From NCBI GenBank assembly GCA_964490005.1, contig CAZBBB010000003.1:15074-79073 (forward strand): a DNA stretch of 64,000 nucleotides. Direction: 5' to 3'. The translations under genes were made by a program, and so were the position numbers. The notes below the pieces were generated by a model. It was not told the DNA's origin, made no database searches, and saw only the letters and a list, made by a program, of their open reading frames with translations. The stretch is from CAZBBB01 sp964490005 (lineage in GTDB: Bacteria > Planctomycetota > B15-G4). Positions 33,140-42,250 of the stretch are shown piece after piece (within the stretch, counting starts at the first letter, position 1; each line of letters starts with the position of its first letter).

Positions 33140-34705
33140 GTGCGTCGTCGCGCCCTGATCTCGGTCACCGACAAGGCGGGCGTCGCGGAGTTCGCGCGCG
33201 GGCTCGAGCAGCGCGACTTCGAGGTGCTCTCGACCGGCGGGACGGCCAAGGCGCTGCGCGCCGCGGGCGTCGCGGTGACCGACGTCGCGGAGGTCACCGG
33301 CTTCCCCGAGATGCTCGATGGTCGCGTCAAGACGCTGCACCCGGCCGTGCACGGCGGCCTGCTCGCGCTGCGCGACGATCCCGGCCACCAGGCGGCGCTC
33401 GAGCGCCACGGCATCGGCGCCATCGACGTCGTCGCCGTGAACCTCTACGCCTTCCGCGAGACCGTCGCGCGTCCCGGGACGAGCGACGAGCAGGCCATCG
33501 AGAACATCGACATCGGCGGGCCCAGCATGCTGCGCTCGGCCGCGAAGAACCATCGCTTCGTCTGGGTCGTCGTCGATCCGGAGGACTACGCCGGCGTGCT
33601 CGCGGGCCTCGATGTCGAGGCGGGCGACGCGGGCGCGGGCCTGGCGCTGCGCCGCCGACTGGCGGCCAAGGTCTTCCGCGCGACGGCGGCCTACGACGCC
33701 GCCGTGGCCGCTTGGTTCGGCCGGCGGGACGGCGAACCCTTCGCCGCGACCTTCGTGCTCGAAGGGTCCGCCGGACGGGCGCTGCGCTACGGCGAGAATC
33801 CCGGGCAGCGGGCCGCCGTGTACGTGCGGCCCGGTTCCGTCGAACCCGCGGTCGCGACGGCGCGCATGCTCCACGGCAAGGAGCTCTCCTACAACAACCT
33901 GATCGACGCCGACGCCGCCCTCGAACTGGTGAAGGAGTTCGCCGAGCCCGCCGCCGCGGTGATCAAGCACACCAACCCCTGCGGCTGCGCCGTCGGCGCC
34001 GACGCGGGCGCGGCGCTCGCGGCGGCGCTGGCGGGCGACCCGCAGTCGGCCTTCGGCGGGATCGTCGCGCTCAACCGCGACGTCGATGCGGCCCTCGCCG
34101 CGCGCATCGCCGACCCCCAGGGCTTCCTCGAGGTCATCGTCGCGCCGTCCTTCAGCGACGAGGCGGTCGAGATCCTGGCGACGCGCTGCAAGTGGGGGCG
34201 CAACGTGCGCCTGCTCGCCTGCGGCGCGCTGGGCGGCGCACCCGACCCGGGCGAACTCCTCGTGCGCACGATCACGGCGGGCCTGCTCGTGCAGGAGCGC
34301 GACCTCGGCTTTCAGACCGAACGTCGCGACGTCGTCTCGCGGCGCGCGCCCACGCCGTCCGAGCTCACCGATCTCGAGCTGGCGTGGCGCGTCGCCAAGC
34401 ACGTCAAGAGCAACGCGATCGTGCTCGCGCGCGACGGCGCCGTCGTGGGCGTCGGCGCCGGGCAGATGTCGCGCGTCGACTCGGTCTTCATGGCGGGCCG
34501 CAAGGCCGGACCGCGCGCCCGCGGGGCGGTCATGGCCTCCGACGCCTTCTTCCCCTTCCGTGACTCGGTGGACGGCGCCCACGCCCTGGGCGTCACGGCG
34601 ATCATCCAGCCGGGCGGGTCGATCAAGGACAAGGACAGCATCGCCGCCGCCGACGAGCACGGCCTGGCGCTGCTCTTCACCGGCGCCCGGCACTTCCGGC
34701 ACTGA
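33140..34705 (+). CDS. purH: Bifunctional AICAR transformylase / IMP cyclohydrolase
   Basis: PurH carries out the last two steps of de novo IMP synthesis. The protein is about 521 residues. The MGS-like cyclohydrolase domain has 'ALISVTDKAGV', 'STGGTAKALRAAGV', 'GRVKTLHPAVHGGLL' and 'NIDIGGPSMLRSAAKN'. The transformylase domain has 'RYGENPGQRAA', 'LSYNNLIDADAAL', 'IKHTNPCGCA' (catalytic Lys-His), 'SAFGGIVALNR' and 'PGGSIKD'. GTG 33140 is chosen because GGAGAGGAG lies five bases before it. GTG 33113, overlapping the prfB stop, is the alternative and would add nine residues. Confidence 0.93.
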   Translation: MRRRALISVTDKAGVAEFARGLEQRDFEVLSTGGTAKALRAAGVAVTDVAEVTGFPEMLDGRVKTLHPAVHGGLLALRDDPGHQAALERHGIGAIDVVAVNLYAFRETVARPGTSDEQAIENIDIGGPSMLRSAAKNHRFVWVVVDPEDYAGVLAGLDVEAGDAGAGLALRRRLAAKVFRATAAYDAAVAAWFGRRDGEPFAATFVLEGSAGRALRYGENPGQRAAVYVRPGSVEPAVATARMLHGKELSYNNLIDADAALELVKEFAEPAAAVIKHTNPCGCAVGADAGAALAAALAGDPQSAFGGIVALNRDVDAALAARIADPQGFLEVIVAPSFSDEAVEILATRCKWGRNVRLLACGALGGAPDPGELLVRTITAGLLVQERDLGFQTERRDVVSRRAPTPSELTDLELAWRVAKHVKSNAIVLARDGAVVGVGAGQMSRVDSVFMAGRKAGPRARGAVMASDAFFPFRDSVDGAHALGVTAIIQPGGSIKDKDSIAAADEHGLALLFTGARHFRH

Positions 34706-34830
34706 GGGCGGAGTCGACGCCGGACGGCCCCTGCCGGCCGGGCCCGCCGTCGCGGCCCCACGTCCGCCCGGCGGGTGCCGTAGGCGTGCACCTTGACGGA
34801 TCGGGCGGGCCGGCGCATCCCTGAGGGCTC

Positions 34831-35394
34831 ATGGGCGGCAACGCAGAGCAGCGACCGCAGACCGGGCGAGCCGAGCTCGAGGCCCTCTGGCACGAGCACC
34901 GCCGCTGGTTGGCCGCCGTGCTGCTGACCCACATGCCGCGTGAAGCCGAACTCGAGGACCTGCTGCAGGAGGTGGCCGTGACCGTCGTGAGCCGCATCCA
35001 CGAACTGCGCGACGAGGCCGCGCTGCGCGGCTGGTTGCGGACCGTGGCCGTCAACACGGCGCGCATGGCGGCCCGCTCGACCAACGTGCGGCGCGCCGTG
35101 ATGCGTCCGCTCGACGCCGAACACGTGCAGGGCGTGGCCGCGCCCGACGCGGGGCCCGCGCGCGAGGCGCGCGCCGCCGCGGAGGCGGCGCTGGAGGCCG
35201 CGCAGCGCCTGCCCGAGGCCTACCGCGAACCGCTGCTGCTGCGCACCGTGCGCGGCTTGAGCCAGCGGCAGATCGCGCAGACGCTCGGCGTGCCCGAGAC
35301 GACCATCGAGACGCGCCTGGCCCGCGCGCGGCGCATGTTGCGCGAACAACTGGGCGCCGCCGAACGTCCTCGCACGCGCGCCGCCAGCGCCTGA
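34831..35394 (+). CDS. ECF-type RNA polymerase sigma factor
   Basis: This 187-residue protein has region 2 over roughly residues 15-80 ('LEDLLQEVAVTVVSRIHELRDEAALRGWLRTVAVNTARM'-like, given here in part). Region 4 lies over about 130-175, with 'LSQRQIAQTLGVPETTIETRLARARRML' as the DNA-binding helix pair. There is no sigma-70 region 1 or 3, which makes it ECF. The next gene, 15 bases downstream, is a one-TM protein in the position typical of an anti-sigma factor, followed by a PDZ lipoprotein. Confidence 0.9.
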   Translation: MGGNAEQRPQTGRAELEALWHEHRRWLAAVLLTHMPREAELEDLLQEVAVTVVSRIHELRDEAALRGWLRTVAVNTARMAARSTNVRRAVMRPLDAEHVQGVAAPDAGPAREARAAAEAALEAAQRLPEAYREPLLLRTVRGLSQRQIAQTLGVPETTIETRLARARRMLREQLGAAERPRTRAASA

Positions 35395-35409
35395 ACCGGA
35401 GACGCCCGC

Positions 35410-36084
35410 ATGACGACCCACGATGAGGACTGGAACGGCCGACACGACGACCGCGTCGTCGGCCGCATCATCGACCGCGTGGCGAGGCCCGAGGACTTCG
35501 CCGGCTTCCGCGAGGCGGCCCGCGCGCGGCCTGAGGCCTGGCACGAGCTGCTCGACGGTCTGGCCGACGATGCCGCGCTCGGCGCGGCGCTCGAGGCCCG
35601 TCTCGAAACGGCCGACGCGGTGCGGCTGCCCCCGTCCCGGCGCGCCGTCCGGCCGTGGGCCTTGCTGTCGGGCTGGGCCGCGGCGCTGCTCGTGTCGGCG
35701 CTGTGGTGGACGACGGCCGCCGTCGGTGGCTCGCAGCCTCCGCGCGGCGCCGACGATCTGGTCGCGCGGCAGGACGAGGGCGGCCTGCTGCCCGAGTCCG
35801 GCGGGGCCTCGGCGCCGCGCCTGCGCGCGGACGGCGATGTCGCGCAAGCGCTGCCACCCGGTGCGCAGATCGCCCGACCCGCCGGCACCGTCGTGGGGGA
35901 GCTGCCGCTCGAGATCCTCCAGACCCGCCGCCCCGAGAGCGGCGAGGGCCTCGAGGTCCTCTACCTGCGGCGCGTCGTCGAACGCACGCGCGTCGACAGC
36001 GTCCTCACGGTCGGCTCGGACGAGTTCGGCCGCGCCGTGCCCGTGTCGATCGACCCGACCTCGTTGCTCGCCGACCTGCACTGA
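35410..36084 (+). CDS. One-TM protein, putative anti-sigma factor
   Basis: This 224-residue protein has a cytoplasmic N-terminal domain of about 80 residues with acidic helices ('VARPEDFAGFREAARARPEAW'), one membrane helix (about 82-105) and a periplasmic beta-rich domain. The topology and position after an ECF sigma gene suggest that it binds and restrains that sigma. It lacks the Cys/His zinc motif of ZAS anti-sigma factors, so the assignment rests on context. GGAG precedes the ATG. Confidence 0.6.
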   Translation: MTTHDEDWNGRHDDRVVGRIIDRVARPEDFAGFREAARARPEAWHELLDGLADDAALGAALEARLETADAVRLPPSRRAVRPWALLSGWAAALLVSALWWTTAAVGGSQPPRGADDLVARQDEGGLLPESGGASAPRLRADGDVAQALPPGAQIARPAGTVVGELPLEILQTRRPESGEGLEVLYLRRVVERTRVDSVLTVGSDEFGRAVPVSIDPTSLLADLH

Positions 36085-36116
36085 ACCACGCACGCCCTCC
36101 TTCCGGAGTCCCCGCC

Positions 36117-37331
36117 ATGACGACCCTGCCCTCCCTGCTCGCCGCGCTGTCCCTGCTCTCGTGCCAGTCGGCACCCGAGGCGCCGATGGTCTGGAGCGCG
36201 GCGGAGCGGCCGGCGATCCATGCGCCCGACCGGCGCGGCGTCGCCTCGCTCAACGTGCATGACGACGACGGTTCGCTGGTGGTCGTCGTGCGCAACGGCA
36301 GCGAGATCACGGCCGTCCTCGACGGCGAAGTCGTCCCCGAGGAGCGCATCGTGCGCGACGGCGACCGCGTGAGCATCCGCTCAGCCGACGGGACGGTGAC
36401 GCGCGTGCTGCGCCTGCTCGACGGAGGCGGCCTGGCCTACCCCTACGACGCCGAGATCGCGATCGCGCGACAGGCGCCGATGCCCGCCGGACCGCCGCGC
36501 AAGATCATCGGCGTCACGTCGAGCCCCGTCGAGCCGCAGCTCGCCGCGCAGCTCGGCCTCGAACCGGGCCAGGCCATCGTGATCAACTCGGTGACGCCGG
36601 GGCTCCCGGCCGACAAGGCCGGACTCAAGCAGCATGACGTCGTGCTGCGCCTCGACGGCCTCGGTCCGGTGACGAGCGGCCAGCTCGGCGAGACGATTCA
36701 GGCCCGCGAGCCCGGAGACGTCCTGACCCTGTCCGTGCTGCGTGCCGGCAGTCCGATGGAGATCCCCGTCACGATCGAGAAGCCGCGCGAGGGCGGCGCC
36801 GCGTGGGTCTACACCGTGGGCCAGACGGCCCCGAGCGCCGAGTGGTCGGGCCTGGACGCCGAGTTCATGCAGGCCTGGCGCATGGGCCAGGAGGCGCGCG
36901 TGCAGACGGACCTGGCGCGCGCCGAGTTCGATCGCGCGCGGGTCGAACTCGAGCGCGCCCACGAGCTGCTCGCCCGGCAGGCCGAGGAGCTCGCCGCCTC
37001 GACGGACGCCCTCGATCCCGCGGCCGCCTCGCTCCACGCCGATCGGCTGCGCGCGACCGTCGAGCGGCTCGCGGCGATCGAGCGGGAGCTGCCGCAGGCG
37101 CATGACGACGTCGGGCTGTTCAGGTTCGGCGACGGCAAGAATGCGCTCGTGGTCCCGCGCGGCTATTCGGTCGCCGCCCCGGCGCCGCCCGCGCCCCCGA
37201 CGCCGCCGGCCGCGCCCGCGGCCCTGTCGGATGCACGCCTCACGCGACTCGAGGAGCGCCTCGCGCGCCTCGAGGAACTGCTCACGAAGCTCGTGGGGGC
37301 ACCCTCGGACGACGAGGCCGACTCCCCCTGA
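36117..37331 (+). CDS. PDZ-domain lipoprotein
   Basis: This protein has 404 residues. The leader MTTLPSLLAALSLLSC puts a probable lipidated Cys at 16. A PDZ domain spans about 128-221 ('GQAIVINSVTPGLPADKAGLKQHDVVLRLDG' region, with the carboxylate-binding area and 'GDVLTLSVLRAG'). A charged coiled coil runs 255-320, followed by a proline-rich stretch and a final heptad-repeat coil. There is no protease triad, so it is a PDZ adaptor rather than DegP/DegS. It follows the putative anti-sigma gene and could sense misfolded envelope proteins for that ECF module. Confidence 0.75.
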   Translation: MTTLPSLLAALSLLSCQSAPEAPMVWSAAERPAIHAPDRRGVASLNVHDDDGSLVVVVRNGSEITAVLDGEVVPEERIVRDGDRVSIRSADGTVTRVLRLLDGGGLAYPYDAEIAIARQAPMPAGPPRKIIGVTSSPVEPQLAAQLGLEPGQAIVINSVTPGLPADKAGLKQHDVVLRLDGLGPVTSGQLGETIQAREPGDVLTLSVLRAGSPMEIPVTIEKPREGGAAWVYTVGQTAPSAEWSGLDAEFMQAWRMGQEARVQTDLARAEFDRARVELERAHELLARQAEELAASTDALDPAAASLHADRLRATVERLAAIERELPQAHDDVGLFRFGDGKNALVVPRGYSVAAPAPPAPPTPPAAPAALSDARLTRLEERLARLEELLTKLVGAPSDDEADSP

Positions 37332-37382
37332 GTCGGCTTCCGGGCGGCGGCGCCCTGGGGGGGCGCCGGGTGCCCGTGCGGT

Positions 37383-37423
37383 CGGAGAGTCCGGGGCATG
37401 GGAGAGATGCCCCGGGCTCTCCG
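37383..37423. terminator. 17-bp hairpin between convergent genes
   Basis: The left arm GGAGAGTCCGGGGCAT (37384-37399) pairs with 37407-37422 with a single T-G wobble, extended by one C-G pair, around a 7-base loop. It separates the PDZ gene (plus) and the peroxiredoxin-like gene (minus). No U-tract is present. Confidence 0.65.
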
Positions 37424-37449
37424 GCAGCTTTCGCGCGCGGGGACGCCGC

Positions 37450-38148
37450 TCAGTCGGCGTACTTGACGCTGCAGCCGAAGGCGCGCGTGGATGTCGTCGT
37501 CACCGGCTTGCCGGCGGCGATCGCCGTGAGCGCTTCGCTCACCAGGTTCACGGCGCCCTTGGCGCCGGGCCGGCCGTCGTCGATCGCGCCGGCATAGCGC
37601 AGCACGCCCTGCGCGTCGATGACGAACATGTGCGGCGTCGTGCTCGCCTCGTAGGCGCGTCCCACCGAGCCGTCCTCGTCGAGCAGCACGGGGAAGGACA
37701 CGCCGAACTCCTCGACGGCCCGGCGGTTGCGATCGAGGCCGGCGCCCTGCTTGCCCGGCGCCCCCGAGTTGATCGCCAGCCACGTGACGCCCTTGTCGGC
37801 CCACGCGCGGGCGAGCGCATCCATGTCGTTCTTCGGCTCGTGGTACGAACGCGTCACGGGGCAGTCGGGGTTGAACCACTCGAGCACCACGGTGCGGCCC
37901 TTGCCGGTGTAGTCCGAGAGGCGGTGTGACACGCCGTTCACGTCGCTCAGCGTGAAGTCCGGAGCCGCGGCCCCGACCTGCGCCACGAGCACGGCGAGGG
38001 GCGCCGGCTCGACGGGAGCGTTTGCCGGGGCGGCGGGCTCGTTCGCGGCGGCCTTGGCGCCGGGCGAGGCGCCCGTCTCCGATCCCGCGCAGCCGAGGCC
38101 GGCGAGCAGGATCGACGCGGTGACGAGGGACATGAGGCGGGCGGGCAT
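37450..38148 (-). CDS. Peroxiredoxin-like redoxin lipoprotein
   Basis: This 232-residue protein is probably lipidated at Cys20 and has an Ala/Pro linker to about residue 57. A thioredoxin-fold AhpC/TSA domain follows, with the redox Cys96 in 'WFNPDCPVTRSYH' and 'TPHMFVIDAQGVLRYAGAIDD'. The C-terminal 'FGCSVKYAD' (Cys226) is characteristic of the PRX_like1 group, where the tail Cys may resolve the first. It would detoxify peroxides or exchange thiols in the periplasm. GGGAGA precedes the ATG. It lies directly downstream of the DsbD-N-like gene, 33 bases away, so they form a small redox operon. Confidence 0.82.
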   Translation of the reverse strand: MPARLMSLVTASILLAGLGCAGSETGASPGAKAAANEPAAPANAPVEPAPLAVLVAQVGAAAPDFTLSDVNGVSHRLSDYTGKGRTVVLEWFNPDCPVTRSYHEPKNDMDALARAWADKGVTWLAINSGAPGKQGAGLDRNRRAVEEFGVSFPVLLDEDGSVGRAYEASTTPHMFVIDAQGVLRYAGAIDDGRPGAKGAVNLVSEALTAIAAGKPVTTTSTRAFGCSVKYAD

Positions 38149-38180
38149 GGGCGAGTCTCCCGAAGGGCGCAGGGGCGCGG

Positions 38181-39062
38181 TCAGAGCGGCCGGTCGAGCC
38201 AGAGGAACTCGGGCTGCGCGACGCGGCCGCGGATCTCCAAGGTACCAATCAGGCGAGCGTCGGTGGCGGCGGACGGGTGCAGGCGCAGCAAGAGCCTGTC
38301 GCCCTGCGCTTCGCCCTCGTGCGCCAGGTCGGCGAAACGCACGCACTCCGCCTCGGGATAGAAGGCCATCCACCGGGCGCCGGGAGCGCCGATCGAGACC
38401 GTCGCTGAGTCGTCGACCACCTCGAGGCCCGCGGCATCGAGGTCGACGTCGCGCGCCCAGCGCCTCGTGACGGCCTCGAAGCGCGGCCGGTGATCGGAAG
38501 GCCGGGCCTCGGCATCGGTCGCGACGAGCGGCAGCGTGAGTTCGGCGTTCGCCCGGCCGAGGACGCAGGTCTCGGCGCAGACCATCCAGTCGGTCTCGAC
38601 CGCCAGGCGCGCCTCGCGACCCGGCACGGCGTCGCTCGGCACACGGACCGGGATCACGACCAGCAATTCGCTTTCGTGGACATGGTCGAGCAGGCCGCCG
38701 GCGCCGAGATGACGCTTCGGCGCCGGCCAGCGGGCCGGGAGCGCCTCGTAACCCGCGGGGAGCCTGAGTGCGATGTGGAGCGGAGCGCCGCTGTCGCTCG
38801 GCTGGTGGCCGTAGACATGCCAGCCCGGTTCGATCCGGAACGACGCGCCGATCAGCGCCGTGCGGCCCGGCACGAGCGCCGTGTGGCCCGACAGCAACTC
38901 GAGCGTGACCAGCGGCGCCTCGACGGGCGACGGCGCCTCGGCGCCTCCCGCGTCGGGCGGCGTCGACGGGGCGTCCCGGCCGCGCTCGGGCGCGCAAGTG
39001 GCGAGCGCGCCGCAGACGGCCAACAGCGCCGGGAGGGTGGCTCGGAGGGCGGATCGGCGCAT
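38181..39062 (-). CDS. Lipoprotein with DsbD N-terminal (DsbDalpha-like) domain
   Basis: This protein has 293 residues. The leader has two possible lipidation cysteines, Cys17 and Cys23 (LATC fits best). The body matches the periplasmic N-terminal domain of the thiol reductase DsbD: 'GWHVYGHQPSDSGAPLHI' (79-96), a 'RWPAPKRH' strand and the redox pair Cys162-x3-Cys166 in 'DWMVCAETCVLG'. The membrane and thioredoxin parts of DsbD are absent, so it is a stand-alone electron-shuttle-like protein. It is followed by the peroxiredoxin-like lipoprotein and divergent from an ECF sigma gene. A TATCAT lies nine bases before its ATG. Confidence 0.78.
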   Translation of the reverse strand: MRRSALRATLPALLAVCGALATCAPERGRDAPSTPPDAGGAEAPSPVEAPLVTLELLSGHTALVPGRTALIGASFRIEPGWHVYGHQPSDSGAPLHIALRLPAGYEALPARWPAPKRHLGAGGLLDHVHESELLVVIPVRVPSDAVPGREARLAVETDWMVCAETCVLGRANAELTLPLVATDAEARPSDHRPRFEAVTRRWARDVDLDAAGLEVVDDSATVSIGAPGARWMAFYPEAECVRFADLAHEGEAQGDRLLLRLHPSAATDARLIGTLEIRGRVAQPEFLWLDRPL

Positions 39063-39071
39063 CGGGGGCGC

Positions 39072-39077
39072 ATGATA
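39072..39077 (-). promoter_or_regulatory. Candidate -10 element TATCAT for the DsbD-N-like gene
   Basis: This matches TATAAT at five of six positions on the minus strand and ends nine bases before the ATG at 39062, implying a leaderless or nearly leaderless message. No matching -35 hexamer is evident. Confidence 0.35.
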
Positions 39078-39210
39078 GCCTCGCTTCGCGCCCCGCGGTC
39101 CCGCGGCGGGCGGAGCGCCGACGGTGCGGGAAGGATCTGCGGGCGAAGCGGCACCAAGCGCGGCGGGCCGTGCCGCGGAGGCCGTCCCTCCGATCCGAGC
39201 GGGAATCGAG

Positions 39211-39813
39211 ATGAGCGAACCCGACCGCAGCGAGGATCTGGCCCTCCGCGATCGCGTGCTGGCGGGCGATGCCGACGCGGCGCGCGCGTTGTTCCGCGAC
39301 CATGTCGATGCGCTCTACGAGTTCATCCACTACCGCGCCGGACGCGAGCGGGCCGCGACGGAGGACCTCGTCCAGGAGACCTTTCTGGTCGTGCTGCGCC
39401 GCTTGTCGAGCTTCGACGGCCGCTCGTCGCTGCACACCTGGATGTGCGGCATCGCCCGCAACCTGCTCGCCGGGTGGCGGCGCAAGCGGCGACCGCAGCG
39501 CCTGTCGGACCTGCTCGAAGGCGCCGACTCCGAGATCTTCGACGCGCTCGCCGAGATCGAGACGCGGGACCTGCCCGAGGAGCTGCTCCAGCGGCGCGAG
39601 ACGGCCGCGCTCGTGGGGGCGACGCTCTCCTCGCTGCCGCCCGGCTACCGCAGCGCTCTGCTGGAGAAGTACGTCGAGGGCCTGTCGGTCGTGCAGATGG
39701 CCGAGCGCCGCGGCAAGAGTCCCAAGGCCACCGAGTCGACGCTGCAGCGGGCGCGCGTGGCCTTCGCGCGCGTCTTCACGCTGATCAACGGCCGGGCCGG
39801 AGGCGAGCCGTGA
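39211..39813 (+). CDS. ECF-type RNA polymerase sigma factor
   Basis: This 200-residue protein has region 2 with 'ATEDLVQETFLVVLRRL' and 'LHTWMCGIARNLLAGWRRKRR', and region 4 with 'LPPGYRSALLEKYVEGLSVVQMAERRGKSPKATESTLQRAR', quoted here in pieces of the helix-turn-helix. ATG 39211 is used rather than the open frame beginning at 39124, because it starts just before the conserved region. Its stop overlaps the GTG of the following membrane protein by four bases, which makes that protein the likely regulator of this sigma. Confidence 0.9.
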   Translation: MSEPDRSEDLALRDRVLAGDADAARALFRDHVDALYEFIHYRAGRERAATEDLVQETFLVVLRRLSSFDGRSSLHTWMCGIARNLLAGWRRKRRPQRLSDLLEGADSEIFDALAEIETRDLPEELLQRRETAALVGATLSSLPPGYRSALLEKYVEGLSVVQMAERRGKSPKATESTLQRARVAFARVFTLINGRAGGEP

Positions 39814-42149
39814 GCGACGCCTCGCCCTTCGAGCGCAATCTGCGGGCGCTGCTGGCCCGCGCCTACGTGGCCGAGCGGGCCGACCCGGACTGGCGCGCGC
39901 GCGCCGAACTCAGCTTCCTCGCGCGACACGCCGAACTGTGCCGGCCGCCGCGTCCCGCGCCCGCAGGCGAGGCGGCGCGTCCGGCGCGCCTGGCGCCGTA
40001 CGCCGCGGCGGCCGCGCTGCTCATCCTCGTCGGCGCGGCCCTGTGGCTGCGGAGCATGACGCCTGCGCCGTCGCCGCTCGAGCGCATCCTGGCCGGCGGC
40101 GACGCGGCCGTGCGCGAGGCTCCCGAGGCGCCGTGGCGCGCCCATTCGACCTCCGTCGGGTACGGCTGGACGAGCGACACGTCGTTCGAGGCCTGCACGC
40201 CGGCCACCGCGGCGCTGCGCGTCGAAGGGCTGCCCGTCGGCACGCTGCGCATCGAGGCCGGCGGCCGCGCTCGTCTGCAGCGCGACGGCGACGGGCGGCT
40301 CACGCTCGCCGTGCTGCTGGGCGGCGTCGTGCTCGCCGACGGTCGATGGGTGCGCGCTCCCGCCCAACTGCGGCTCGATGAACCGCAGGCGGAAGGCGCC
40401 TTGCCGGACCCCGCCGAGCGGACGGGGCTCGGCGATCCGACCCGGATGCTCGACGCGCCGACCGCGTCGCGGATGCGCGACGCGCCGCCGTGGGGTGGCC
40501 GGGTCGTCGACGCCGAGACGCGCACCGCACTCGAGGACTTCCGCGTCGTGCTGGTGCCCGACGACTTCATGTCGGGCGCGGGGCCCGTGGTGCGAGCCTT
40601 CCGACAGGCCGGCGGCGCGTGGAGCTGGGACGCGCCGACGCCGGCGGCCTTTGCGCTGTGGATCGTCGCCGAGGGTTACGCGCCGCACGTGTTCGGCGCG
40701 CTCGGCCAACCGCCCGGAGCGCCGCTCGACGCGGCGCTCGCGCGCGGCTCGGGTCCGGTGCGCGGGCGCGTGCTGGGCGCCGAGGACGGCCGGCCCGTCG
40801 CCGGTGCGCTCGTCGTCTCCGAGACGGATGCCTGGTCGCACGTCCTGGGGCTCGATCCCGACGAAGCGGCCGGCGAGGCGGCCGCGGCCGTGCTCACCGA
40901 CGCCGAGGGACGCTTCGAGCTGCGGGACCTGCGCCCCGGGCCGCAGGTGCTGCGCGCCTCGGCTCCCGGCTTCGCGCCGGCGTGGATCGCCGACCTCACG
41001 CTGGACGCCGGCGAGACGCGCGAGGACCTCGAACTGCGGCTCGGCGCCGAGGCGCGCGTGAGCGGGACGGTCTACTCCGCCAACGGAGCCCCGTTCGCGC
41101 GCGCGATGGTCCTGGCTTCGTTTCCCGGCGCCGCGGCGCGCCGGCCGCGCCAGACCTACCAATACGCCTTCACCGATCACGACGGCCGCTACGAACTGCG
41201 CGGGCTGCCCTCCGAACCCGGCGTCGTGCTCCTGCTCGGGCGTCCCGAGGAAGGTGCAGGCGGACCTCCGGAGATCCGCGCCCTCACGCCCGTCGCGGGG
41301 CGCGAGACGGTCGTCGACTTCGGCGAGCCCGTTGCGCGTCCACGGCTGCACGGCACGATCGTCGACCACGCCGGGGCGCCGCTGGCCGGGCTCACGCTGT
41401 CGCTCACTCCCGAAGATACGGCCGGCGTCGCACCGGCCTCCGCGTGGCGCGGTCTCGTCACGGACGCGTCGGGGCGCTTCGAGTTCCCGCGGCTCGCGCC
41501 CGGACGCTGGCAGCTGTTCGCGGGGCGCGGCGCCGGGACGCAGCTCGTCCTCGTGCGGCGGCTCGAGATGCTGCCCGGCGGGGATCACCGCCTCGATCTC
41601 GCGCTCGCGGGCGGCCGGATCTCGGGGCGCGTCGTCGACGCGGGCGACGGCGCGCCGATCTCCGCGGCGCTCGTGATCCTGCTCGCCGAGGAGGGCGGCG
41701 GGCGACGCTTCGCCGGTCGCGTGATCCCCGCGGCCGACGGGACCTGGGAGCTGCCCTTCATGGGCGCGGGCGAGTACCACGTGGTCGCGCTTTCGACCGG
41801 TTCCTGGCACGCGCCCGCACGCTCGCCGACGTTCATGCTCGCGAGCGACCTCGACGAACGCGTGGTCGACGTCGCGCTGCCTCCCGGCGGGGCGGTGGAG
41901 GTCTTCGTGCGCGACGAGCAGGGGCGGCCCGTCGCGGCGGCGCACGTGAGCTTCGTCTCGTCCGCCGGCGAATCGCTGGCCTTCTCCGACCTGCCCGTCA
42001 CGGATGCCGAGGGTCGCTACGCTTCGCCCGGGTTGCCGACCGGCGCCTGGCAGGTGCGCGTCGACGCCGAGGGCTTCGCGACGGCCACCGTTTCGGTGGC
42101 GATCGAGCTGGGCGTGTCGGCGCGACTCGACGTCGCGTTGACGCGCTGA
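39810..42149 (+). CDS. FecR-like membrane regulator fused to repeated carboxypeptidase-regulatory-like domains
   Basis: This protein has 779 residues. A cytoplasmic segment of about 65 residues precedes a membrane helix (68-89). The next 100 residues resemble the periplasmic FecR domain ('STSVGYGWTSDTSFEA', 'LRIEAGGRARLQRDGDG'). About six transthyretin-like modules of the CarboxypepD_reg type follow, starting near residues 228 (GGRVVDAETRTALEDF), 317 (VRGRVLGAEDGRPVAGA), 417, 513, 604 and 696. Its GTG overlaps the stop of the ECF sigma gene, so it is the probable anti-sigma or sensor, with an exceptionally long external region. GC-rich codon use matches its neighbours. Confidence 0.78.
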   Translation: MSDASPFERNLRALLARAYVAERADPDWRARAELSFLARHAELCRPPRPAPAGEAARPARLAPYAAAAALLILVGAALWLRSMTPAPSPLERILAGGDAAVREAPEAPWRAHSTSVGYGWTSDTSFEACTPATAALRVEGLPVGTLRIEAGGRARLQRDGDGRLTLAVLLGGVVLADGRWVRAPAQLRLDEPQAEGALPDPAERTGLGDPTRMLDAPTASRMRDAPPWGGRVVDAETRTALEDFRVVLVPDDFMSGAGPVVRAFRQAGGAWSWDAPTPAAFALWIVAEGYAPHVFGALGQPPGAPLDAALARGSGPVRGRVLGAEDGRPVAGALVVSETDAWSHVLGLDPDEAAGEAAAAVLTDAEGRFELRDLRPGPQVLRASAPGFAPAWIADLTLDAGETREDLELRLGAEARVSGTVYSANGAPFARAMVLASFPGAAARRPRQTYQYAFTDHDGRYELRGLPSEPGVVLLLGRPEEGAGGPPEIRALTPVAGRETVVDFGEPVARPRLHGTIVDHAGAPLAGLTLSLTPEDTAGVAPASAWRGLVTDASGRFEFPRLAPGRWQLFAGRGAGTQLVLVRRLEMLPGGDHRLDLALAGGRISGRVVDAGDGAPISAALVILLAEEGGGRRFAGRVIPAADGTWELPFMGAGEYHVVALSTGSWHAPARSPTFMLASDLDERVVDVALPPGGAVEVFVRDEQGRPVAAAHVSFVSSAGESLAFSDLPVTDAEGRYASPGLPTGAWQVRVDAEGFATATVSVAIELGVSARLDVALTR

Positions 42150-42250
42150 GCGCGGAATTCCGGAGAAGGATGGCGAGGGCGCACGCCACCAAGGCCGCGT
42201 CTCGACTCGCAACGGCCGCGACGCGGCCACTCGGACCCCGGAGATCCCCG

